From: PZPK01 sp047628385
GTDB lineage: Bacteria > Pseudomonadota > Gammaproteobacteria > Pseudomonadales > Oleiphilaceae
Length of the DNA stretch: 9,457 nt
Assembly (NCBI GenBank): GCA_047628385.1
Contig: JBLHVH010000127.1
Span: 1 to 9,457, forward strand
Direction: 5' to 3'
Position numbers and translations under genes: made by a program. Positions 1 through 6,229 of the stretch are shown in pieces (positions within the stretch are counted from its first letter, which is position 1; each line of letters opens with the position of its first letter). The notes under the pieces are model-generated. The model did no database searches. It saw only the letters and a list, made by a program, of their open reading frames with translations, and had not been told where the DNA came from.

Positions 1-547
1 CATACTCGGATTGATCAAACCAAACTTTATCAACATGGGCAAACTGTCGAATAAACGGGAAAATAGCAATGTCCGCGATGCTTGCTCTATCTCCATACAA
101 ATACGCTTGCGTTGATAACTGTTGATTAAGTATTTTTAGAAAACCTTCGCCGAGCTGTCGGTAATCACTTGCTGAATGTTCTGGAAATCGGTCAGCGTAT
201 TTATAATGGTCTAAATTCATTTTAAATTCGCCATCACACTGTTTAATAAGATCTGCCATCTCAGTGTTTAAGGTTTTAGTGTTTGGCAGCCATTTTTCTG
301 GATCATTTTTGCTCAAAGCCCAGTGCATAATATCTAAGCTCTCTTCTAACAAATCACCATCATTTAGAATCACTACCGGGACGGTTCCCTTTGGTGATTG
401 TTCAAGCATTGATATTGGTTTGTCGCGGAGTACGATTTCTCTAATCTCTACGACTGTCTGGCTGTAAACTAAGGCCATTCGAGCACGCATAGCGTAAGGA
501 CAGCGTCGAAATGAATATAAAATAGGCTTGTTTAAAGTATGGGTCAT
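1..547 (-). CDS. Glutathione S-transferase-like protein (3' end outside window)
   Basis: Reading leftward from the ATG at 547-545, 182 codons stay open to the window edge. The N-terminus has the thioredoxin-like fold signature of GSTs: a strand (LYSF) and then CPYAMRAR, with Cys16 at the usual catalytic or glutathione-contacting place. TVPV follows at 55-58 (the cis-proline loop), and EES at 68-70 is the glutathione-binding acidic/serine pair. From about residue 85 the sequence becomes helical and polar, and DRASIADIAIFPFIRQ fits the conserved GST C-terminal N-capping motif. Cys rather than Ser or Tyr at the active site suggests an omega/beta-like or glutaredoxin-like activity (thiol transfer or dehalogenation) rather than classical conjugation; this is inference. 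The Shine-Dalgarno is weak. A terminator-ended RNA candidate lies upstream on the same strand, so leader regulation is possible. The C-terminus is not seen. Confidence 0.85.
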   Translation of the reverse strand, partial: MTHTLNKPILYSFRRCPYAMRARMALVYSQTVVEIREIVLRDKPISMLEQSPKGTVPVVILNDGDLLEESLDIMHWALSKNDPEKWLPNTKTLNTEMADLIKQCDGEFKMNLDHYKYADRFPEHSASDYRQLGEGFLKILNQQLSTQAYLYGDRASIADIAIFPFIRQFAHVDKVWFDQSEY

Positions 548-571
548 AGCGCGGGTTGAGAGGCTCGTTAA

Positions 572-597
572 AGAATTAGTTTCGAGGGCTTAATTCT
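572..597. repeat. 7-bp inverted repeat in the leader of the GST-like gene
   Basis: AGAATTA (572-578) and TAATTCT (591-597) are exact inverted arms around a 12-nt spacer. They lie 25 to 50 bases upstream of the GST-like start codon. They could be an operator or a weak leader hairpin; AT-rich arms of this size also arise by chance. Confidence 0.3.
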
Positions 598-614
598 AAG
601 GTAGTCATGGAGAT

Positions 615-642
615 AAAAAAAGAGGAATCTAAAAGATTCCTC
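615..642 (-). terminator. Intrinsic terminator, leftward transcription
   Basis: GAGGAATCT (622-630) and AGATTCCTC (634-642) form a perfect 9-bp stem with a 3-nt loop. Read on the minus strand, the stem is followed at once by seven T (complement of 615-621), which is a textbook rho-independent terminator. On the plus strand no T run follows, so the direction is clear. It stops transcripts coming from 643 upward, before the GST-like gene. No protein gene lies there, so it either ends a small RNA or is an attenuator in the GST leader. Confidence 0.8.
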
Positions 643-750
643 GAAGGTACTACTAACAACTAGGATTGGAAAATAACGATGAGGAGAGACTCATGCGCAA
701 GTTACGTTATTTTCCTTTGCGCTGATAAACTAATCTTAGTCAATATTTTT
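615..750 (-). ncRNA. Candidate structured small RNA or attenuator leader
   Basis: The minus strand just before the 615-642 terminator is rich in exact complementarity. GGAAAATAACG (715-705) pairs with CGTTATTTTCC (678-668) over 11 bp. GCGCAA (722-717) pairs with TTGCGC (700-695). ATGAG (694-690) pairs with CTCAT (683-679). In 5'-to-3' order the first two helices interleave, so they form either an H-type pseudoknot or two competing hairpins, with the third hairpin nested between the distal arms. No known RNA family is recognised. The 5' end is not defined: a weak promoter such as TTGCAA (773-768) with an A-rich -10 near 750-745 is possible. It could be a trans-acting small RNA, or a cis-acting leader of the GST-like gene, whose start is 68 bases past the T run. 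Confidence 0.5.
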
Positions 751-873
751 AAAGTCGCCTCATGGCATTGCAAATATCAACGATTTGAAACGTAGTTTAA
801 CAAAAATATGCCTTACTCTTACAATAATGCGTAAATGTTAAAAACAAAACCTTATATAAACCAGTGATTTAAC

Positions 874-900
874 TTGATTTCTTAATGAGAAGTGTAATAT
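874..900 (+). promoter_or_regulatory. Sigma70-type promoter candidate for the SutA-like gene
   Basis: TTGATT (874-879) and TAATAT (895-900) are separated by 15 bp, or by 16 bp if the -35 is read as CTTGAT. A TG lies directly before the -10. Initiation near 907 would give a leader of about 135 nt before the ATG at 1041, which is long for a 67-residue protein and leaves room for control in the leader. Confidence 0.4.
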
Positions 901-1040
901 GATGAATTTAATGCACTGTAAAGTATAAAAATGGACAAAAGATACAAGGTCGATGGCGACAAGTTTTATTGTATTACTAGTGGATGGAATGTGCAGGGGA
1001 AAAACCATTAGCAGACATAAACAGAAAGATAGGTATCACT

Positions 1041-1244
1041 ATGTCAAAAGCAGTAAAAGCAGCAGCAGTTGAAGAGTGTAATAGCGAATCCCATGAAGAG
1101 GTTCGAATTAATATGCGTCGACAGTTAAATAATGACGTCGAGTCTTTCCTTTTAAACGGGGGAAGCGTACAGCAGGTTGAAAATAACGTTAGGGCTGACC
1201 CGCCTAAAAAACCAAGTATGAGTTATGGTACTGCTCCAATTTAG
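1041..1244 (+). CDS. SutA-like small transcription regulator
   Basis: This is a 67-residue protein. The ATG at 1041 is preceded by AGG with a 7-nt gap. An in-frame ATG at 984 lacks a comparable ribosome site and would add 19 residues that look unlike the family. The C-terminal part resembles Pseudomonas SutA as I recall it: an amphipathic helix (RRQLNNDVESFLLNGG, 26-41), then VQQVENNV, then the ADPPKKP...YGTAPI tail. SutA binds the beta subunit of RNA polymerase and favours initiation at rRNA and other promoters in slow-growing or starved cells. That protein is about 105 residues with a long acidic N-terminal arm. Here the arm is cut to about 25 residues with few acidic ones (EE, ESHEE), so the activity may differ. 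The gene is monocistronic, bounded by its own promoter candidate and terminator. The family call rests on motif memory, not on an alignment. Confidence 0.6.
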   Translation: MSKAVKAAAVEECNSESHEEVRINMRRQLNNDVESFLLNGGSVQQVENNVRADPPKKPSMSYGTAPI

Positions 1245-1276
1245 TTTGGTGTTTGCAGTATACGAACAGAAAATTG

Positions 1277-1307
1277 AAAAAAGCGCTTAATTTAAGCGCT
1301 TTTTTTG
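1277..1307 (+). terminator. Intrinsic terminator after the SutA-like gene
   Basis: GCGCTTAA (1283-1290) and TTAAGCGC (1292-1299) form the core stem, with the central bases in the loop. It is flanked by A6 (1277-1282) and T8 (1300-1307), which extend the pairing. The A run also makes it able to stop leftward transcription. It begins 33 bases after the stop codon and isolates the small gene from the membrane-protein gene downstream. Confidence 0.85.
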
Positions 1308-1438
1308 TTTAAAGGCTTTAATAGTCCAAAAAGTATGCGACAATCGACATTCGTCTTGAGACTCGCGTCACACATGCGTGGTTTCTATAGAATAATTATA
1401 AGTATCTGAATGGATTTTGGGTGCGAAGGAAACAATTA

Positions 1439-2143
1439 ATGGATGCATTTATTTTAATAATGGGCTTAACCCTCGCTGTCGTTGGTATTTTCTTATATCG
1501 AAATTATGCTAGTTTTCTAAGGGGCGCCTACGCAAAGCATGCTCGAGTTATCTCTATTCAACAAGTATTCACTTCTAATATTAATCTTCAGACGAATTCA
1601 TCAAATTACGTAAAAAATGGCTTCTATCCAGTAATAGAATATTTTACTGATAACGAGTCAGTTAGATTTACCGCGATAGATCAATGTGTTTCTGGTCATT
1701 TACATGTGGGTGATGAAGTGAAATTGCGTGTGCTTAAAACACGCAGAAGTAAAAATCGAGTTTGTAAGACAGTTGTACTACTTGTGTCTATGTTATGTCT
1801 GTTGGGCTTAGATTTATTTATAGCTGCGTTCTTGTTTGAAGCGCCTATTTCTCTAGGTGAAGTTTACTTAGCGTCTATCATCATTGCTGCGAGCCTTTCG
1901 ATTTTGGTGCTTTATTTAAAGGACCGAGATGAATTGTACGAACATGGTTTAACGAGTACTAAAAGTGGGCGAACACAGCTTTGTTTGGCAGAACCTGCTG
2001 CTTTTAAGAACTGGACTTCGGCATTAACTGATCCTGCCCAGCGTTATAAAATTAGAAGTCTTCAGTTTTTTGGTGCGACGTGTATGTGTTCATCATTAGT
2101 CGTAATTGCTGTAGCGATTCAGCCGATAGCGAATTATTTCTAA
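1439..2143 (+). CDS. Membrane protein with a DUF3592-like region, function unknown
   Basis: The protein has 234 residues from the ATG at 1439, which has an excellent GAAGGAA site (1425-1431) with a 7-nt gap. An upstream in-frame GTG at 1421 would place that site inside the gene, so I reject it. Residues 3-20 form one membrane helix. Residues 33-100 look like the DUF3592 beta-rich domain: a variable strand (ARVISIQQV), FYPVIEYFTDNESVRF, then HVGDEVKLRVL, where the family has a GD-V-V-Y-P type element. Hydrophobic stretches at about 111-134, 139-160 and 208-228 give three more helices. Residues 161-207 form a polar segment between the third and fourth helices. DUF3592 proteins have no established biochemical role. 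No catalytic motif is visible. It converges on the broken gene at 2146-2676, and the two 3' ends lie next to or over each other. Confidence 0.75.
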   Translation: MDAFILIMGLTLAVVGIFLYRNYASFLRGAYAKHARVISIQQVFTSNINLQTNSSNYVKNGFYPVIEYFTDNESVRFTAIDQCVSGHLHVGDEVKLRVLKTRRSKNRVCKTVVLLVSMLCLLGLDLFIAAFLFEAPISLGEVYLASIIIAASLSILVLYLKDRDELYEHGLTSTKSGRTQLCLAEPAAFKNWTSALTDPAQRYKIRSLQFFGATCMCSSLVVIAVAIQPIANYF

Positions 2144-2145
2144 AG

Positions 2146-2676
2146 ACTGTCTCTTGCTCTCTTAATAGCCCATCCGCGTTGAGCTTGTCTTTTATATAAT
2201 TAGATATTTCACTATCTTCTTTAGGCATGATTCGATCAGATCGATTAAGCAAGGTGACGTGAATGCCCAAGCGATAAAAGCCGCCTTCTTTTTCAACACC
2301 CTTATTGATGCTTTCAACAGTGCTGGTAAAGCGCGTTTCGACCGAGTCGCGTAATACGTGCGTGCCATTGAAAATGAAAGTGTGGCACCAAGTATACTCG
2401 CGAGAGAAGCCAATATAGTACCTTCAACTAAATCAAATATAGCGCACCTATCAGCGTAATCAACGCTGCAGCAGGTAATGACAAAGCCGTCATCATGACA
2501 TAAATGATCAAATAAATGCTGGCGGATAGTGCCGAGTATTGTACGTGAAACTGAAAAATATTTACTTTTTGTTGGCTAAAATAGTCTAGGCTTAAATATT
2601 GACTTAAATTTAAACCAAAGAAGATAATCAAGAGCGCCACAAAGATAATTAATAGCCCAATTTTATTGGTTTTCAT
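2146..2676 (-). pseudogene. Remnant of a TVP38/TMEM64-FAD oxidoreductase fusion gene
   Basis: The minus strand carries three consecutive pieces in different frames. From the ATG at 2676 comes MKTNKIGLLIIF, a hydrophobic segment with QYLSL, then ALSLPAAALITLIGAL, the start of a TVP38/TMEM64 (DedA-related, SNARE-associated) membrane domain. Near 2431-2438 the frame slips, and it continues as DLVEGTILASLASILGATLSFSMAR. Near 2352 it slips again and continues as RDSVETRFTSTVESINKGVEKEGGFY. At about 2270-2281 the match jumps without a frame change to RLGIHVTLLNRSDRIMPKED, typical of the NAD-binding domain of mercuric-reductase-like flavoproteins, followed by EISNYIKDKLNADG and then loss of similarity. 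Proteins fusing these two domains in this order (about 700 residues) are known in proteobacteria. The catalytic CxxxxC, the FAD-binding part and the dimerisation domain are all missing, so it is inactive. The last frame stays open to 2052, inside the convergent gene. Confidence 0.75.
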
Positions 2677-2887
2677 GTTGAGTTTTATCGTGAATGACTT
2701 TACGAGTGGTGCTATGAGTTGTTTTGCTAAAGCCTTATGCAAGCTATAAACATAAATAGTCTAATGTCATTGAAATGTCAGGTAAAGCATCTAACTTTGT
2801 GACTTTTGATGACGCCTTTCTGTTAATCTTATTTAAGCGGTCTTTATTTGATGTGTTTGCTAATTTACGCTGTCATCTAAGGGTCAA

Positions 2888-2896
2888 TGATATAAA
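2888..2896 (+). promoter_or_regulatory. Extended -10 promoter candidate for hemB
   Basis: TGATATAAA has the TGn extension directly before a TATAAA -10 box. No good -35 lies 16-18 bp upstream, as is usual for extended -10 promoters. Initiation near 2903 would leave a leader of about 18 nt that just contains the ribosome site GGAG (2911-2914). Confidence 0.4.
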
Positions 2897-2920
2897 GCTA
2901 TACATTATTCGGAGTGCATT

Positions 2921-3934
2921 GTGTTTTCTGCAAATGATCGTCAGTTTCCAGCCAGTCGCTTAAGGCGAATGCGTAATCAAGACTTCTCTCGCCGCCTTAT
3001 GAGGGAAAATACCCTAACGGCTGATGACTTAATTTACCCGATGTTTGTATTAGACGGTGAGAACAAGAGAGAGGCGGTGCTATCAATGCCCGGTGTCGAG
3101 CGTGTGAGTATTGATTTACTTTTAAAAGAAGCGGAAGAGCTTGTTGAACTAGGTATACCAGCAATAGCGTTGTTTCCCGTGACGCCACCAGAAGCTAAAT
3201 CATTAGACGCTAAAGAAGCGTGGAACTCTGAAGGGCTTGCACAGCGAGCAGTCAGAGCACTGAAGCAGCACTTACCTGAACTTGGTATAATCACGGATGT
3301 CGCTTTAGATCCATTCACCACGCATGGTCAGGACGGCATTATTGATGATACCGGTTATGTGCTGAACGACATTACGGTCGAAGCGCTAGTTAAACAAGCG
3401 CTATCTCATGCCGCAGCGGGTGCCGATATTGTTGCGCCTTCTGACATGATGGACGGCCGTATAGCGTCAATACGAGAAGCGTTAGAAGCAGCTAATTATA
3501 GTGAAACACGTATTCTTGCTTACGCCGCTAAATATGCCTCGGCCTACTATGGCCCATTTAGAGATGCGGTTGGTTCATCAAGTAATTTAGGTAAAGCCGA
3601 TAAGAAAAGCTACCAAATGGATCCGGCTAATAGTGATGAAGCGTTGCACGAAGTCGCGATGGATATCCAAGAGGGCGCTGACATGATTATGGTTAAGCCA
3701 GGTATGCCGTATTTAGATATTGTTCGGCGGGTTAAAACAGAATTAAAAGTCCCTACGTTTGTGTATCAAGTCAGTGGAGAATATGCGATGCATATGGCAG
3801 CGATACAAAACGGCTGGTTAGACAAAGACCAAACTATTATGGAATCTTTGCTGTGTATAAAACGTGCGGGCGCAGACGGTATTCTGACCTATTTTGCAAA
3901 AGACGCAGCGCGTATTTTACGGCAAGCTAAGTAG
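2921..3934 (+). CDS. hemB: Delta-aminolevulinic acid dehydratase (porphobilinogen synthase)
   Basis: This cytosolic enzyme joins two 5-aminolevulinate molecules into porphobilinogen, the second common step of haem, sirohaem and cobalamin synthesis. It has 337 residues, the normal family length. The GTG start has GGAG 6 nt upstream and yields the expected N-terminus ending in the conserved RLRRMR (13-18). The two Schiff-base lysines are present: K204 in AAKYASAYYGPFRDA and K259 in MIMVKPGMPYLD. The metal loop reads DVALDPFTTHGQDG (126-139), with Ala128, Asp130 and Asp138 where zinc enzymes have three cysteines, so this is the zinc-independent, magnesium-stimulated type known from Pseudomonas. 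ppk1 starts 87 bases downstream on the same strand with no terminator seen between them, so co-transcription is likely. The hemB-ppk neighbourhood is also seen in Pseudomonas. Confidence 0.97.
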   Translation: MFSANDRQFPASRLRRMRNQDFSRRLMRENTLTADDLIYPMFVLDGENKREAVLSMPGVERVSIDLLLKEAEELVELGIPAIALFPVTPPEAKSLDAKEAWNSEGLAQRAVRALKQHLPELGIITDVALDPFTTHGQDGIIDDTGYVLNDITVEALVKQALSHAAAGADIVAPSDMMDGRIASIREALEAANYSETRILAYAAKYASAYYGPFRDAVGSSSNLGKADKKSYQMDPANSDEALHEVAMDIQEGADMIMVKPGMPYLDIVRRVKTELKVPTFVYQVSGEYAMHMAAIQNGWLDKDQTIMESLLCIKRAGADGILTYFAKDAARILRQAK

Positions 3935-3960
3935 TTTTTTGTCAGCCCTAATTCCTTAAA

Positions 3961-3984
3961 AAGAAGCATTTTACAAGAAGCATT
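3961..3984 (+). repeat. Tandem AAGAAGCATT pair in the hemB-ppk1 spacer
   Basis: AAGAAGCATT occurs at 3961-3970 and again at 3975-3984, a 14-bp period in the 87-bp gap before ppk1. It does not match the Pho box (CTGTCAT-type repeats). It may be a small slippage duplication or a binding site. Confidence 0.3.
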
Positions 3985-4021
3985 AACCAAGACTCACTTT
4001 ACATAAGACTAAGTAAGCCAT

Positions 4022-6115
4022 ATGACTAAAAAAATTAGCGAATCTGATACTGAAATCGAACTTCATGCCCATGAGTATTATGTCAATCGTGAGCTTAGTC
4101 ATCTACAGTTCAATAAACGTGTGTTAAAGCAAGCAACAGATAATTCACATCCCTTGCTAAACCGCATGATGTTTTGTTGTATTTTTAGCAGCAACATGGA
4201 TGAATTCTTTGAGATAAGAGTGGCGGGTTTAAAGCATCAAATTAAATATGGTCGAGAAACCATTGGGCCTGATGGTTTAACGCCATTACAAACGCTAGAT
4301 GCGATTAACCATATCGCGCATGATTTAGTAAAAGAACAGTATGACATGCTGAATGAAGTCTTATTGCCAGAATTAGAAAAAGAAGGCATTCGATTTTTAA
4401 GACGAAGTGAATGGTCTGACGTACAGCAAGAATGGTTAGCGGAATTCTTTGACCGTGAAATTTTGCCTATTATTAATCCGATCGGTTTAGATCCCTCGCA
4501 CCCCTTTCCACGTTTAGTGAATAAAAGCTTGAACTTTATCGTGGAACTGGACGGCCAAGATGCCTTTGGTCGAGAAACGGGTTTAGCGATTGTACCGGCT
4601 CCTCGCTCTTTGCCGCGCATGATGAAGCTACCTGCCGAGATATCCAGTGGCGATGATGTGGTGTTTTTATCTTCTATTATTCATGCGCATGCGGATCAGT
4701 TATTTCCTGGTATGGAGGTGAAGGGTTGCTATCAATTCCGTTTAACGCGTAATGCAGACTTTGAATTAGAGCATGATGATATGCAGGATTTGGCGTCGGC
4801 GTTAAAAGGTGAGCTGTTATCTCGACGCTTTGGTGATGCGGTGCGTTTGGAACTTGCTGATAATTGCCCTGAACGTTTAGTTGAGTTCTTGTTAAAGGAA
4901 TTCAAACTAAGTGCAGCAGAACTTTATCAGGTGCATGGCCCTGTGAACCTAGCACGTTTGATGCAGCTTTCAGACCTGATTGATCGGCCGAAGTTACTCT
5001 TTCCTAGCTTTGCACCGGGCTTGCCAAAATCAATTAAAGGTAAGTCGAATATATTTACGTCGATTCGCCAAAAAGATATTTTATTACATCACCCTTTTCA
5101 AAGTTTTACGCCTGTCATTGATTTTTTGCGGCAAGCGGCAAAAGATCCAGACGTCGTTGCGATTAAACAAACGTTATATCGCTCCGGAGCCAAGTCTGAG
5201 ATTGTTGCGGCACTCGTAGACGCCGCAAGGCGAGGAAAAGAGGTGACTGTCGTAATAGAGCTTCGGGCTCGCTTTGATGAGGCTGAAAATATCGAACTCG
5301 CTAGTCGCCTTCAAGAGGCTGGTGCGGTGGTTGTATACGGTGTGGTTGGTTATAAAACCCACTCAAAAATGATATTGATTGCCCGTCGAGAAGCGGACGG
5401 TTTTAAAAATTATGTGCACCTTGGGACAGGTAATTATCATGCCAGCAATGCTCGGTTATATACCGACTATAGCTTTTTAACGGCCGATGATGCGCTTGGG
5501 AAAGACGTACATAAAATCTTTCAGCAATTAACGGGAATGGGAAAAATACTAAAAATTAAAAAGCTTTTCCATGCACCATTTACCTTACATGACCGCTTAA
5601 TTACGCTCATCGATAGAGAGGCAAAACACGCAAAGGCGGGTAAAGCATCCGGTATCACGGTTAAAGTAAATGCCTTGTCTGAACCAAAAATTATTCGTGC
5701 TTTGTATGTCGCTTCACAAGCAGGCGTGCCAATAAATTTAATCGTGCGCGGTATCTGTTCGCTTAGACCCGGCATTCCAAATATCTCCGAGACGATCAAA
5801 GTACGTTCAATCATTGGTCGTTTTTTAGAGCATACCCGCGTTTATTGGTTTCACAATCATGGTCATGATGAGATTTATGGCGCGAGTGCAGACTGGATGG
5901 ATCGAAATTTATTTAACCGTGTTGAAACGTGCTTCCCGATAGAAGATAAAAAGCAGATCGCACGTGTGATGGCCGAACTTACCTATTATCTCGATGATAA
6001 CTGCCAAAGCTGGGAAATGGACGCTGAAGGTCAGTATCACCAAAACCAGCCTGCAGAAGGCGATGAAAGAGTCAGTGTTCAAAATTGGTTACTGGATAAC
6101 CTCGCACTTACTTAG
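4022..6115 (+). CDS. ppk1: Polyphosphate kinase 1
   Basis: PPK1 reversibly transfers the gamma phosphate of ATP onto inorganic polyphosphate, usually at the inner face of the membrane. The protein has 697 residues, normal for the family. The N domain begins VNRELSHLQFNKRVL (21-35), then SSNMDEFFEIRVAGLK (56-71). The two phospholipase-D-like C domains carry the catalytic set: R387 (TLYRSG), R417 (LRARFDE), H447 in GYKTHSK (the phosphorylated histidine, E. coli H435) and H604 in FLEH (E. coli H592). All four sit at a constant offset of 12 from the E. coli numbers. TGNYHASNARLYTDYS (469-484) and SADWMDRNLFNRVE are also conserved and Pseudomonas-like. One oddity is HNHGHDEIYGAS (611-622), where many homologues have N-G-G; a histidine replaces the first glycine. 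The Shine-Dalgarno is poor. It follows hemB, probably in one transcript. Confidence 0.96.
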   Translation: MTKKISESDTEIELHAHEYYVNRELSHLQFNKRVLKQATDNSHPLLNRMMFCCIFSSNMDEFFEIRVAGLKHQIKYGRETIGPDGLTPLQTLDAINHIAHDLVKEQYDMLNEVLLPELEKEGIRFLRRSEWSDVQQEWLAEFFDREILPIINPIGLDPSHPFPRLVNKSLNFIVELDGQDAFGRETGLAIVPAPRSLPRMMKLPAEISSGDDVVFLSSIIHAHADQLFPGMEVKGCYQFRLTRNADFELEHDDMQDLASALKGELLSRRFGDAVRLELADNCPERLVEFLLKEFKLSAAELYQVHGPVNLARLMQLSDLIDRPKLLFPSFAPGLPKSIKGKSNIFTSIRQKDILLHHPFQSFTPVIDFLRQAAKDPDVVAIKQTLYRSGAKSEIVAALVDAARRGKEVTVVIELRARFDEAENIELASRLQEAGAVVVYGVVGYKTHSKMILIARREADGFKNYVHLGTGNYHASNARLYTDYSFLTADDALGKDVHKIFQQLTGMGKILKIKKLFHAPFTLHDRLITLIDREAKHAKAGKASGITVKVNALSEPKIIRALYVASQAGVPINLIVRGICSLRPGIPNISETIKVRSIIGRFLEHTRVYWFHNHGHDEIYGASADWMDRNLFNRVETCFPIEDKKQIARVMAELTYYLDDNCQSWEMDAEGQYHQNQPAEGDERVSVQNWLLDNLALT

Positions 6116-6194
6116 CATTAGTTGATATTGAATAGCTCTGTTTTAAGGTAGTTGCTTACCTACTTGGTTGTAATATGTGCTTTTTACTACTAGG

Positions 6195-6215
6195 TTAAAG
6201 GTATGTGACACCTTT
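6195..6215. repeat. Inverted repeat just before the transporter's ribosome site
   Basis: AAAGGT (6197-6202) and ACCTTT (6210-6215) pair around a 7-nt loop, with more A/T pairing outside that needs one bulge. The hairpin ends one base before the TAAGG ribosome site (6216-6220), so it could be an mRNA element affecting ribosome access or a repressor operator. A TAATAT at 6171-6176 upstream could be a -10, but I find no good -35. Confidence 0.35.
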
Positions 6216-6229
6216 TAAGGCTGCTTTAC

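Noticed and set aside
652..694. A 13-codon minus-strand frame (MSLSSSLFSNPSC) inside the structured RNA
   Set aside because: No ribosome site at a working distance, and its start lies in a hairpin; too short to support as a gene or leader peptide.
931..1011. A 26-codon open frame (starting MDKRYKVDGDKF) ahead of the SutA-like gene
   Set aside because: It has no ribosome site and no recognisable motif; open frames of this size are expected by chance.
984..1040. Upstream start for the SutA-like gene adding 19 residues
   Set aside because: The ATG at 1041 has a better-placed ribosome site, and the extra residues do not resemble the family.
2775..2963. A 62-codon plus-strand frame before hemB
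   Set aside because: It overlaps the hemB start in another frame, has no motif, and covers the hemB promoter candidate.
3935..4021. Pho box upstream of ppk1
   Set aside because: ppk genes are often PhoB-controlled, but no CTGTCAT-type direct repeat is present; the AAGAAGCATT pair does not fit.
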